In this document: piece by piece, positions 29,592-37,768 of the stretch
Layout of the letters: each line of letters begins with the position of its first letter
Numbering within the stretch: the first letter of the stretch is position 1
Source: CATOSD01 sp965226695
GTDB lineage: Bacteria; Chloroflexota; Dehalococcoidia; Lucifugimonadales; CATOSD01
Direction: 5' to 3'
Assembly: GCA_965226695.1 (NCBI GenBank)
Contig: OZ245405.1
Span: 1,736,001 to 1,800,000, forward strand
Length of the DNA: 64,000 bases
Made by a program: the position numbers and the translations under genes
Notes under the pieces: generated by a model
What the model was told of the DNA's origin: nothing
The model's input: only the letters and a program-made list of their open reading frames with translations
Databases searched by the model: none

Positions 29592-30988
29592 CACGCTCTC
29601 TCCGACATGGTTTCTCCGACGACCGCGCCGCTTCGCTTGCGGAGCCGTTCGGCTGTGCTCGAGTGCAGACTGGACAACTTGTCGCTGACCGTCACCTCGT
29701 AGGCGTCGGGGTTACGCAGCCTCTTGTAGCGCCTGTCGAGCTGCGCGAATTCCGCGCCAAACCTGCTCCTCAACTCTCCCAGATCAGGAAGGTCGACGGT
29801 GATCTCTCCGTTTCTCATTACTTCCTTCAGCATAGGCCGCGCGCCGGGCGACGGACGCGGCTCGCTGGCCGTCGCCATAATGTCGCGCAGGGGCTGGCCG
29901 GACCTGCCGTAGTATCGGTAGACTTGTTTTGAGCCGGGCATTGTTTCCTTGTCGTCGCTGAGCTTCATCGCGGGTCTGCCATCGTAGGCCACAAGCTTGT
30001 AAACGGAGTCCGCCCAGGGCGCGTCTTCCGACACACCCGCCTTTGTGCCTACGCCAAAGCCGTCGATAGGCGCGCGGACTCGAAGCAGCTCGTCTATGGA
30101 ATACTCATCGAGCGCCCCGCTCGCCAGAATCCGGACCCCTCCGAATCCATCCCGATTCAGCAATGCCCGGCACTCAAAGGAGAGCTCGACGAGGTCGCCG
30201 CTGTCCAGCCGGATGGCCTTCAGCTCCTGGCCGGCTGTGCGCATTTCGCGGGCAACCTGTATGGCCCTCAGAGTCCCGTTTAGGGTATCATAGGTGTCAA
30301 CTAGTAGAGTGCTCGCAGAAGGGAAAGAGCGGGAATAGCTGCGAAATGCGTCGGTCTCGTCACCGAACGCGGAGACGAAAGAATGTGCCATGGTGCCTAC
30401 TACCGGGATGCCGTGGCGTGCTCCCGCCGTCAAGTTGCTGGTGCCGTCGAACCCGACCATATAGCTAACACGAGCAAAGTTGTCGGCTGCGTCCAGCCCG
30501 TGCGTACGACGGGCGGCAAAGTCGAACACGTTTCTTCCGCGGGCGGCGTGGACAATTCGGGCGGCCTTAGAGGCGAACAGGGTGTTGGCGTTTATGCTGT
30601 TGACGAGGAAAGTCTCGGGAATCTGCGCCTCTATGATGGGCGCAGAGACCTCGAACACCGGCTCGCCGGCGAACGCGATGGCGCCCTCGGGCATGGCCCT
30701 GACTCTTCCGGTGAATCTGAGATTGCCGAGATAGTCCAGGAATTCTTCGTCAAACAGGCCGGTAGAACGCAAGTACTCAATATCGCGAATTTCGAATGAA
30801 AGCCGCTGGAGGTGCTCCAGGGACTGGTGGAGGCCGGCGAAGACGTAGAAGACCCTTCCGGGCAAATGTTCGCGGAAATATAGGATAAATGTAGCTTCAG
30901 CCGTCGTTTCGCTTTGCCAAAGGGCCTGCGCCATGGTGAGTTGGTACAGGTCGGCGAACAGCGACGGCGAGGGATTGACTCGCTGCAT
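29591..30988 (-). CDS. pncB: Nicotinate phosphoribosyltransferase
   Basis: This enzyme converts nicotinate plus PRPP to nicotinate mononucleotide in NAD salvage. The 465-residue protein has the N-terminal LFADLYQLTMAQALWQ motif, central FAARRTHGLDAADNFAR, GTMAHSF (the catalytic His region), IRLDSGDL and ASGALDEYSI, and GFGVGTK, all standard for the family. ATG 30988 begins at MQRVNPSPSLFAD; the frame is open to 31051 but that part looks non-coding and overlaps a likely promoter. The gene is first in a run with the CMD-like gene and two CoA transferases. Confidence 0.94.
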   Translation of the reverse strand: MQRVNPSPSLFADLYQLTMAQALWQSETTAEATFILYFREHLPGRVFYVFAGLHQSLEHLQRLSFEIRDIEYLRSTGLFDEEFLDYLGNLRFTGRVRAMPEGAIAFAGEPVFEVSAPIIEAQIPETFLVNSINANTLFASKAARIVHAARGRNVFDFAARRTHGLDAADNFARVSYMVGFDGTSNLTAGARHGIPVVGTMAHSFVSAFGDETDAFRSYSRSFPSASTLLVDTYDTLNGTLRAIQVAREMRTAGQELKAIRLDSGDLVELSFECRALLNRDGFGGVRILASGALDEYSIDELLRVRAPIDGFGVGTKAGVSEDAPWADSVYKLVAYDGRPAMKLSDDKETMPGSKQVYRYYGRSGQPLRDIMATASEPRPSPGARPMLKEVMRNGEITVDLPDLGELRSRFGAEFAQLDRRYKRLRNPDAYEVTVSDKLSSLHSSTAERLRKRSGAVVGETMSERA

Positions 30989-31021
30989 GGCGTAATCACG
31001 TCCTGGGAAGCGAATGATTTC

Positions 31022-31051
31022 AGTGTAAGTATACGAGGCCGCGCGGGTCAA
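31022..31051 (-). promoter_or_regulatory. Candidate promoter for pncB
   Basis: On the minus strand: TTGACC (31046-31051), 18-base spacer, TACACT (31022-31027). It lies about 35 bases before ATG 30988 in the divergent gap with the peroxiredoxin gene. Confidence 0.45.
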
Positions 31052-31112
31052 GCGCTTTAGCGCGCCTCATATCCTATTCCGCTCGCGGGATTCGAGCGCG
31101 GTGGGTCAGGAG

Positions 31113-32120
31113 ATGGGCAGTTTGCGACTGCGAAAGCTTACTTCGACGCTGGTGATCGCGGCCTTTTCTTTGGCGGTATTGGCCCTGACCGGATGTGAAG
31201 ATTCTTCCGCTGTAAGCGAGCCGGAGACGACGCCAGCCTCCGGCTCGGCAGGGCCGGCGGCCCCGGAAACGCCTCGACCGACGGCGGCCCCACAACCGAC
31301 CGCCACGGCAGCGCCGACCACGACGCCGCCGCCGACTGTAACGGCGGCCCCACAACCGACCGCCACGGCAGCGCCGACCGCGCCGCCGCCGCCGCCGACC
31401 GCTACGGCGGCCCCGCAACCGACCGCAAGTCCGGCGCCGACGGCCACGCAACCGACCCCAAGTCCGGCGCCGACCGCGGCTACCGTGCCGCCACCGAGGG
31501 CTGCCCCGCAGCCGACCGTCCCACCGCCTACGGCTACCGCCGCGGTGCAGCCGCCCGCCACGATTGTCCCGTCAACGGCCACTGCGGTCCCACCAACCGC
31601 CACCGCGGTGCCGCCGACGCCAACCGCGGTGGTGCCGACCGCCGCTCCTCAGCCCCAGACGGGCACCGGGGTAGGGCAGCTAGCGCCTTCCTTTACGCTG
31701 CCGAAGTTCGACGGCGGGACATTCTCGACGGGGGAGCGTCTGGGGCAGGGCAACCTGGTGATCGTGTTCTATCGCGCCTACTGGTGACCGTTCTGCAAGC
31801 AGCAACTCGTCGAGTTGACAAACTTCTACAGCCAGATAAAGGAACATGACGCGATTGTAGTGGCCATCAGCGTGGACGACCTGTCGAACGCCCAGACTAT
31901 GGCCAGGAATACGGGGGTGCCATTCCCGATTCTGTACAATCCCGAAAAGGACGTTGTGAATGCCTACGACGTGCTCAACCCACAAGACAACAATCTGGCC
32001 AGGCCTTCCACTTTCATAATCGACAGTTCCGGCGTGATCCGGTGGAAGTACCTGGGCAGCACCTACGACAGGCCTTCTCCGCAGCTGGTGCTGCAGGCGC
32101 TGGCCGGTCTCTCAGGCTAG
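31113..32120 (+). CDS. Lipoprotein peroxiredoxin, candidate selenoprotein (in-frame TGA = Sec)
   Basis: Read through TGA 31785-31787, this is one 335-residue protein. It has a lipoprotein signal peptide with lipobox ALTGC, a Thr/Pro/Ala-rich linker of about 160 residues, and an AhpC/TSA thioredoxin-fold domain from about residue 190 (APSFTLPKFDGG). The active-site segment reads VIVFYRAYW-[TGA]-PFCKQQL; in this family the position after W is the peroxidatic Cys, so TGA would encode Sec225 in a UxxC motif. The same frame continues open for 110 codons with typical redoxin features (VVAISVD, RPSTFIIDSSGVIRWKYLG). A SECIS-like hairpin follows the TGA. The start may be ATG 31113 or TTG 31122, which has AGGAG at better spacing. 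It would reduce peroxides outside the cytoplasmic membrane. Alternatives are a nonsense mutation or a base error. Confidence 0.82.
31281..31379 (+). repeat. Exact 39-base direct repeat in the Pro/Thr/Ala linker
   Basis: Bases 31281-31319 and 31341-31379 are identical, with a period of 60. They encode TAAPQPTATAAPT units of the lipoprotein linker. This is a recent duplication likely to vary in length between strains. Confidence 0.8.
31785..31817 (+). promoter_or_regulatory. Candidate bacterial SECIS element
   Basis: Starts with the in-frame TGA. CAACTC (31803-31808), loop GTC (31809-31811) and GAGTTG (31812-31817) form a perfect 6-base-pair hairpin. The loop starts 21 bases after the TGA and its first base is G. 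Published bacterial SECIS consensus asks for a short stem, a small apical loop with a G in its first two positions, and about 16-37 bases from UGA to loop; all are met. Confidence 0.65.
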
Positions 32121-32220
32121 CCGGTTGCGCCTCCGCGCGCTCCGGGCCGCGGGCTACAATTGATCAGACAACGCCGGGCGAGGTTGAGCCCGCGCACAGG
32201 CTAAACGGAGGACTACACCA

Positions 32221-33486
32221 ATGGCAGAATCTGAAAGAGACAGGGGAGCTCCGGTCGGAAGAGTGGACCCGTTCCGGCTGGACGACCTCTTGTCTCAGTC
32301 CGCGAGGACGATAGGCGCCGGCAGCTCGTCGGACTCCGGCAGGTTCTGGCGTCTCCCCACCGAGCACCCGGACCCTATAGTGCTGGCCGCCGGCATCCCC
32401 GACGCGCCGACGCTGCCGATCGATCACATCCGTGGTGCGGTCAACCGCGCGCTCGACGCCGACCCGTCGGCAACGCTCACCTACGGCGGCTGGTACGGCT
32501 ACGACGGCCTGCGCGAGGCTATCGCCGAACGGCAGAGCCGTATCGAGGGGGCCGCCATTGGGCAGGACAACATCATCGTCCACAACGGCAGCTCGGGCGC
32601 CATAGACAACGTTTCCAAGACTTTTCTCCAACCGGGAGACGTGGTGATTGCCGAGGCTCCCAGCTTTTCGGGCAGCGTGAGGTCGATGCGGGGGTACATG
32701 GTGGAGGTGGTGGAGGTCCCCATGGAAGACGAGGGCGTGTCCGTAGACGCGCTGTCCGAGGCCATCGAGCGTGTGAAGGCGGCCGGCAAGCGGCCCAAGC
32801 TCTTCTACACCGTCGCCGACTACCACAACCCCACTGGCGTGACGCTGGCCAGGCGGCGGCGCGAGGAGCTGCTGGAGGTGTGCGCTCGGCACGGAGTGCT
32901 GGTGCTCGAGGACGCCGCGTACACCGAACTGGGCTTCGACGACGGGCCGCCCGCCTCACTCTACAGCCTGGCCCAGGGCGAGGGCGTTCTTCGCCTGGGC
33001 AGCCTGAGCAAGACCGTCGCAACGGGGCTGCGTGTCGGCTGGGTTCAGGCGCGGCCGGACTTCATAGACGCCATGGCGCGCGTGCGGTTCGACATGGGCA
33101 ACACGCCGCTTTTGCAATGGGCGCTGGCCGACTACATGGAGTCGGGCAATCTCGATGAACACGTCCGGCACATGAGGCCTCTCTACGCGGAGAAATGCGA
33201 GATACTCGTCGAGTCGCTGCTCGCCTACTGCGAGCCCTACGTCAGGTTCCGCAGGCCGGAGGGCGGCTTCTTCCTGTGGGTCGAGTGCGTGGGAGCGTCG
33301 GCGCGGGACGTAGCTCTGGCCGCGTCCCAGGAGGGGCTGGTGTTCCCGCTAGGCTCGAACTTCTTCAGCGACCGCGAGAGCTCCGACGACAACCACGTGA
33401 GGATGGCGTTCAGCGCGGCCCAGCCGGAGCAGCTTGCCGAGGTAGGGCCACGGCTGCGGGCGGCATTCCACCGCGTGGCAGACTGA
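32221..33486 (+). CDS. PLP-dependent aminotransferase, class I/II
   Basis: A 421-residue fold-type I aminotransferase close to the 2-aminoadipate / MocR-like group. Visible motifs are YGGWYGYDGLREAIAER, VHNGSSGAIDN (phosphate-binding part), YTVADYHNPTGVTL, VLEDAAYTELGF (PLP ring Asp) and LGSLSKTVATGLRVGW with the Schiff-base Lys. The family arginine for the substrate carboxylate is in the C-terminal VRMAFS segment. There is no DNA-binding domain, so it is an enzyme and not a MocR regulator. GGAGG stands 10 bases before the ATG. An amidohydrolase and a cupin follow closely on the same strand. The amino-acid substrate is not determined. Confidence 0.9.
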   Translation: MAESERDRGAPVGRVDPFRLDDLLSQSARTIGAGSSSDSGRFWRLPTEHPDPIVLAAGIPDAPTLPIDHIRGAVNRALDADPSATLTYGGWYGYDGLREAIAERQSRIEGAAIGQDNIIVHNGSSGAIDNVSKTFLQPGDVVIAEAPSFSGSVRSMRGYMVEVVEVPMEDEGVSVDALSEAIERVKAAGKRPKLFYTVADYHNPTGVTLARRRREELLEVCARHGVLVLEDAAYTELGFDDGPPASLYSLAQGEGVLRLGSLSKTVATGLRVGWVQARPDFIDAMARVRFDMGNTPLLQWALADYMESGNLDEHVRHMRPLYAEKCEILVESLLAYCEPYVRFRRPEGGFFLWVECVGASARDVALAASQEGLVFPLGSNFFSDRESSDDNHVRMAFSAAQPEQLAEVGPRLRAAFHRVAD

Positions 33487-33546
33487 CGCGCCGGACAGCG
33501 AACGTCGCGTCGTGGGGGAACTTTCCGCTCACTGGGAGGATAGAGG

Positions 33547-35235
33547 ATGAACCTGATAATCACAAACGCCAACGTGATAACGCTCGACGAGCAGAGCTCG
33601 CGGGCCGAGGGCGTGGCGATACTGGGCGGGCGAATCGTCCGCGTCGGCACCAACGAAGAGGCGATGAGCATGGCCGTGGACCCCGTGACGGTCCTGGACC
33701 TGCAGGGTAAGACGGTCGTGCCGGGGTTCGTGGAGTCCCACGTCCACCCCGTGATGGCGGCGCACTACAACCTGGAGATGGTGAACTGCGGCACACCGCC
33801 CAACCGCACCATCGCGGACATCGTTGAGAAGCTTGGCGAGGCCGCCAAGCAGGCGGGTAGGGGCGAGTGGATATCGGGACGCGGATTCGACGACTCGCTG
33901 GTCGAGGACATGCGACACATTACCCGACAGGACATCGACGCGGCCGTGCCCAACAACCCCGTATACGTCTCATACGTCGCGGGGCATCTGAGCTACGCCA
34001 ACAGCCGCGCCCTGGAGCTGGCCGGCGTCACCAGGTCCACGCCGGACCCGGTGGGCGGGCGCATCGACCGCGACGCCAGCGGCAACGCCACCGGCCTGCT
34101 GTACGAGCGGGCCGGCAACCTGGTGCGTTTTCTGGTGCCGCAGCCGGGGATTCCGCAGATGGTGGACGGCCTGGAGTGGGCGGCGAAACAGATGCTGAAG
34201 ACGGGCGTGACTTCGCTCCACGACACGGGCAACCCAATCGGCGGCTTCAGCGCCTACCAGATCGCGGCGAGGCAGGGCAAGTTTCCAATTCGCGCCTACG
34301 TTGCGCGCAGTTTCATGTCGATGCTGGAGCGCGAGTCGCCGCTGGACGTGGTGCCCAAGTACGCGGAGGCGGAGCTGCGGAGCGGCTTCGGAGGCGACGA
34401 CATCAAGGTGGGCATCCTGAAGATCGGCGCCGACGGGTCCATTCAGGGCCACTCCGGCGCGCTCACAAGCCCCTACTACGACCGGCCGGACGAGAGCGGG
34501 ATACTCATCATGCCGCAAGAGCAGTTGAACGTGCTCGTGGACCAGGGCAACCGGGCCGACTTCCAAGTGGGCATACACGGCAACGGGGACGCTGCCATCG
34601 ACGCCATCCTGGACGCATTCGAGTACACGTTGGACCGCTATCCCAAGCGCGACCACCGGTTTCGCATAGAGCACTGCCAGGCGGTGCGCGAGGACCAGCT
34701 CGACCGCATGGCGGAGATGGGTGTGCTGGCTTCTTTCTTCAACCTTCACGTGTACCACTGGGGAGACCGGCACCGGGACCTGTTCCTCGGGCCGGAGCGC
34801 GGATCGCGCATCAGCCCGCTCAAGAGCGCGCTCGACCGGGGCATCAAGTTCGGAGGCCACTCCGACTGGTTCGTGACGCCGGTCGACCCCATGCTGAACG
34901 TCCACACCGCGGCCACCCGGCTGACGCGCGACGGGAACGAGCTTGGGCCGGAGTTCTGCCTGACGCCGGAGCAGTCGCTGCGCTCCATGACCATCGACGC
35001 CGCATACCTGGCGTTCGAGGAAAACGACAAGGGCACGATCGAGCCTGGCAAGCTGGGCGACGTGGTGGCGCTGTCGGATGACCCGCTGGAGGTCGGCGCC
35101 CGCAGGATCGACGACATCGAGATCGACGCGACCATCATCGGAGGGCGCGTGCTGTACGACCGGGCCGTTGACGGCGGGTCGCGCAAGGATGAACGCAACG
35201 CCCGCGACCCCCGCAACCCCGATGCCTTCTTTTAG
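33547..35235 (+). CDS. Amidohydrolase family 3 protein (YtcJ-like)
   Basis: A 562-residue metal-dependent hydrolase. The N-terminal LIITNANVITLDEQ and GKTVVPGFVESHVHP carry the first two metal His residues. Later come IHGNGDAAIDAILDAFE, RIEHCQ and GGHSDWFVTPVDPM with the catalytic Asp, and the closing TIEPGKLGDVVALSDDP. This is the YtcJ/Amidohydro_3 pattern; several relatives are annotated only as amidohydrolases and a few act on N-substituted amides or formamides. GGGAGGATAGAGG precedes the ATG. It is followed 9 bases later by a cupin gene, likely in one operon. Confidence 0.9.
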   Translation: MNLIITNANVITLDEQSSRAEGVAILGGRIVRVGTNEEAMSMAVDPVTVLDLQGKTVVPGFVESHVHPVMAAHYNLEMVNCGTPPNRTIADIVEKLGEAAKQAGRGEWISGRGFDDSLVEDMRHITRQDIDAAVPNNPVYVSYVAGHLSYANSRALELAGVTRSTPDPVGGRIDRDASGNATGLLYERAGNLVRFLVPQPGIPQMVDGLEWAAKQMLKTGVTSLHDTGNPIGGFSAYQIAARQGKFPIRAYVARSFMSMLERESPLDVVPKYAEAELRSGFGGDDIKVGILKIGADGSIQGHSGALTSPYYDRPDESGILIMPQEQLNVLVDQGNRADFQVGIHGNGDAAIDAILDAFEYTLDRYPKRDHRFRIEHCQAVREDQLDRMAEMGVLASFFNLHVYHWGDRHRDLFLGPERGSRISPLKSALDRGIKFGGHSDWFVTPVDPMLNVHTAATRLTRDGNELGPEFCLTPEQSLRSMTIDAAYLAFEENDKGTIEPGKLGDVVALSDDPLEVGARRIDDIEIDATIIGGRVLYDRAVDGGSRKDERNARDPRNPDAFF

Positions 35236-35244
35236 GAGAACGCC

Positions 35245-35613
35245 ATGACCGCCACCTACTGGAAAGAGAGCTACGCTGAGGGCGTATACCCTTACGAGGC
35301 CATGCACGGAGGCGACGGTACGGTGCGCATGAGGCGTTTCTTCAAGGACGTGAGCAAGGTTGGCGTCACGTTCGACGTGTGGGAGCTGGATCCCGGCGTG
35401 AGCGAGGGCAACCACGTTCACGAGGGCGAACGCAGCCTGGAGGAGACGTACTACTTTCTGGAGGGCGAGGGCGTGATGTGGATCGAGGGCGAAGACGTGC
35501 CTGTCGCCGCGGGCGACGCGGTGCTGGTGCCGCCCGGAGTCGACCACGGCTTCCGCAACACCGGCAGCGGCCCGCTGCGCCTCGTGCTGCTGTTCGGCAA
35601 GCCGTCCGAGTAG
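35245..35613 (+). CDS. Single-domain cupin protein
   Basis: A 122-residue cupin. Motif 1 is visible as GVSEGNHVHEGERSLEETYYFLEGEG, giving the His, His and Glu metal ligands, and motif 2 as PPGVDHGFRNTG with the last His. One cupin barrel fills the whole protein. AGGAGA lies 7 bases before the ATG. Such proteins act as small dioxygenases, isomerases or binding proteins; position behind an aminotransferase and an amidohydrolase suggests participation in the same catabolic step, without proof. Confidence 0.88.
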   Translation: MTATYWKESYAEGVYPYEAMHGGDGTVRMRRFFKDVSKVGVTFDVWELDPGVSEGNHVHEGERSLEETYYFLEGEGVMWIEGEDVPVAAGDAVLVPPGVDHGFRNTGSGPLRLVLLFGKPSE

Positions 35614-35637
35614 CCGGAATACGGCGCTTGCCGTAAG

Positions 35638-35646
35638 TGGTACAAT
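35638..35646 (+). promoter_or_regulatory. Candidate extended -10 promoter for the NYN/coaX/coaBC genes
   Basis: TGGTACAAT is a TGn extended -10 about 55 bases before the TTG start of the NYN gene. No clear -35 is visible. Confidence 0.45.
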
Positions 35647-35698
35647 GTCGGCGCCAGCATTTGGGCGTGGAATCACAGCCAGAAGAGGATGAGAAGCT

Positions 35699-36907
35699 TT
35701 GGCCGAAGAAAACGTAGCCGTCCTTGTCGACTATGAGAACGTAGGGCTGGAATCTATGGAGTCCCTGCTGGACCAGTTGTCCGACGTGGGGCGGGTCATA
35801 ATCAAGCGCGCCTACGCCGACTGGTCCGTACACCGCAACAAGCGCGACCAGCTTCTGGAGTACGGCATCGAGGCGTCACACCATTTCCGCTCGACAAAGC
35901 AGAGCAAGAACTCCAGCGACATTTCTCTCACCATCGACGCGATAGACCTGCTTTACAGCGCGCCGGTGGACGTGTTCGTCATAGTGTCTTCCGACAGCGA
36001 CTTCGTGCCGCTCGTGAACAAGCTGCGCTCGGCGGGCAAGTCGGCCATAGGCGCCGGGCGGCGCGGAGGCTCCTCGCCAACGCTCGTAAAGTCTTGCGAC
36101 CGGTACATATACCTGGACGAACCCAAGCCGGCGGCGCAGGCCCAGCGACGCCAGCGCAGGTCGAGCGAGCCGCAGGGCGAAGTGTTGCTGCGCCGCGCGA
36201 TAGACGCCTCGATGGACTCGGAAGGCCAGGTTGGCGGCTCGAAGCTCTACCAGACTATGCAGCGCATAGACCCGAGCTTCAGCTACAAGGAGCTCGGTCA
36301 CAGCACCTTCACCCGATTCCTCGAGTCGTGCAAGACCGTCAACGTGGAGAGGCCCGCCGACGGCGGCGACACCATCGTCAGCTTCGGCCAGGCTCGACCC
36401 CAGATCGTGAACGGCGGCAGGACCCCAAGGCCGCAGGCCGCCGATGGCGGCGGCGCTGGCCGTGTCCAGCCTACCAACGGCGACAGGGCACAGCGGCCGC
36501 GGAGCGCGGGAGGCGGCGGCAGATCGCAGGCGGAGGACGGCGAAAAGGCGCAGCGGCCGCAGCCAAAGGAAGTTGTCTTGGAGATCCGGCCAAAGTCGGA
36601 GGACGGCGGTAAGGCGCAGCGGCCGCAGGCCGAGGACGACGTCAAGGTGCAACGGCCACAGACTGAGGATGAAGTCAAGGCGCCCAGGCAGAATGACCCC
36701 AAGTGGGATATCAACATCGACGAGGCGTGGACCAACCGGGAACGCGATCGCATCTCGGGCCAGGCCGCGGCGTCGGATGCCGCAAAGGTGCTCGGGGCGA
36801 CCAAGCTCAGCGTGTCCGAATACCCCTCACTGGCTAGTCTGCTTGCCGCCAGCGACTACCTGAGCGCGCGCTGGCGCAGAGAGGGCAACGCCATCTTCAG
36901 GAAGTAG
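35699..36907 (+). CDS. NYN-domain (PIN-like) RNase with OST-HTH/LOTUS domain
   Basis: Residues 1-140 form a LabA-type NYN domain: VLVDYENVGLESME carries the first acidic residue, DISLTIDAIDLLYS the second and IVSSDSDFVPLVNKL the third. Residues about 155-240 (LLRRAIDASMDSEG, SKLYQTMQRIDPSFSYKELG, FTRFLESCK) fit an OST-HTH/LOTUS domain, an RNA-binding fold. A low-complexity linker of RPQAEDG-like repeats (about 245-335) leads to a short C-terminal helical part rich in W and A. The combination is that of bacterial NYN-LOTUS proteins, presumed ribonucleases. The start is TTG at 35699 with AGAGGAT upstream; no ATG fits. It precedes coaX by 60 bases. Confidence 0.85.
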   Translation: MAEENVAVLVDYENVGLESMESLLDQLSDVGRVIIKRAYADWSVHRNKRDQLLEYGIEASHHFRSTKQSKNSSDISLTIDAIDLLYSAPVDVFVIVSSDSDFVPLVNKLRSAGKSAIGAGRRGGSSPTLVKSCDRYIYLDEPKPAAQAQRRQRRSSEPQGEVLLRRAIDASMDSEGQVGGSKLYQTMQRIDPSFSYKELGHSTFTRFLESCKTVNVERPADGGDTIVSFGQARPQIVNGGRTPRPQAADGGGAGRVQPTNGDRAQRPRSAGGGGRSQAEDGEKAQRPQPKEVVLEIRPKSEDGGKAQRPQAEDDVKVQRPQTEDEVKAPRQNDPKWDINIDEAWTNRERDRISGQAAASDAAKVLGATKLSVSEYPSLASLLAASDYLSARWRREGNAIFRK

Positions 36908-36967
36908 CCGTGGTGCCGGCGCAGGTCGGCTTCCGGTCGCCCCCCTGCCAGACATGGTGAACACATA

Positions 36968-37768
36968 ATGCTTCTCGCTATCGACGTGGGCAACACAAAC
37001 ATCACGCTCGGCGTGTTTGATGGCGACACATTGATGGCCAGGGGACGCCTCGCTACGGACGCCGAGCGCATGTCTGACGAGTACGGCCTGCTCATCCGGC
37101 AACTGCTTCCCATCCGCGGCGTGGACCCAACCCAAGTCGATTCCGTGTCCATGTGCAGCGTGGTGCCGCCGCTTACCGCTTCGCTGGTGGACGTGTGCGA
37201 GGACTTCTTCGGGGTGGAGCCGCTCGTAGTCGGCGCCGACACCAAAACGGGGATACGCATCTTGTACGACAGCCCGCGCGACGTTGGCGCGGACCGCGTC
37301 GTGGACGCCGCCGCCGCGCTGCACATCTACGGCGGACCGGCCATCGTTGTCGACGTGGGCACGGCGACCGTGCTGGACGCCGTTACCGCGGATGGCGATT
37401 ACCTGGGCGGGGCTATCTCTCCGGGCATTTCACTTGCTGCGGACACTCTCTTCAGGCGAACCTCCATGCTGCGCCGCGTCGAGCTGTCGGCGCCACCGGC
37501 CGCCATAGGCGGAAACACCGTACACGCCATCCAGTCGGGTCTGATACTGGGTTACGCGGAGCTGATCAAGGGCATGGTCCGGAGGTTTGACGCGGAGCTG
37601 GGCGGCGGGTCGAAGGTGATAGCGACCGGGGGGCTCGCTGGTGTCGTCGAAAAAGAGGTCGGGCTGTTCGACGCGGTCGATCCGGACCTCACGCTCGTCG
37701 GCCTGCGAATGATCTACGAGATGAACGCCGCGCCCGGCGCCAACCGGGGAGCGAGTGGCGATGCCTAG
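36968..37768 (+). CDS. coaX: Type III pantothenate kinase
   Basis: This 266-residue enzyme makes 4'-phosphopantothenate, the first step from pantothenate to CoA. The ASKHA-fold motifs are LLAIDVGNTNITLGVFDG (phosphate 1, residues 2-19), DSPRDVGADRVVDAAAA (the GADR pantothenate motif), VVDVGTATVLDAV (phosphate 2) and GGAISPGISLAADTLFRRT. The C-terminal VIATGGLAGVV is the adenosine motif. Type III enzymes need a monovalent cation and are insensitive to CoA feedback. The end overlaps coaBC by 8 bases. Confidence 0.96.
   Translation: MLLAIDVGNTNITLGVFDGDTLMARGRLATDAERMSDEYGLLIRQLLPIRGVDPTQVDSVSMCSVVPPLTASLVDVCEDFFGVEPLVVGADTKTGIRILYDSPRDVGADRVVDAAAALHIYGGPAIVVDVGTATVLDAVTADGDYLGGAISPGISLAADTLFRRTSMLRRVELSAPPAAIGGNTVHAIQSGLILGYAELIKGMVRRFDAELGGGSKVIATGGLAGVVEKEVGLFDAVDPDLTLVGLRMIYEMNAAPGANRGASGDA

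Noticed and set aside
31200..31680. Repeats in the Thr/Pro-rich linker as a CRISPR array
   Set aside because: Units are in-frame codon repeats inside one open frame, irregular in length, with no unique spacers.
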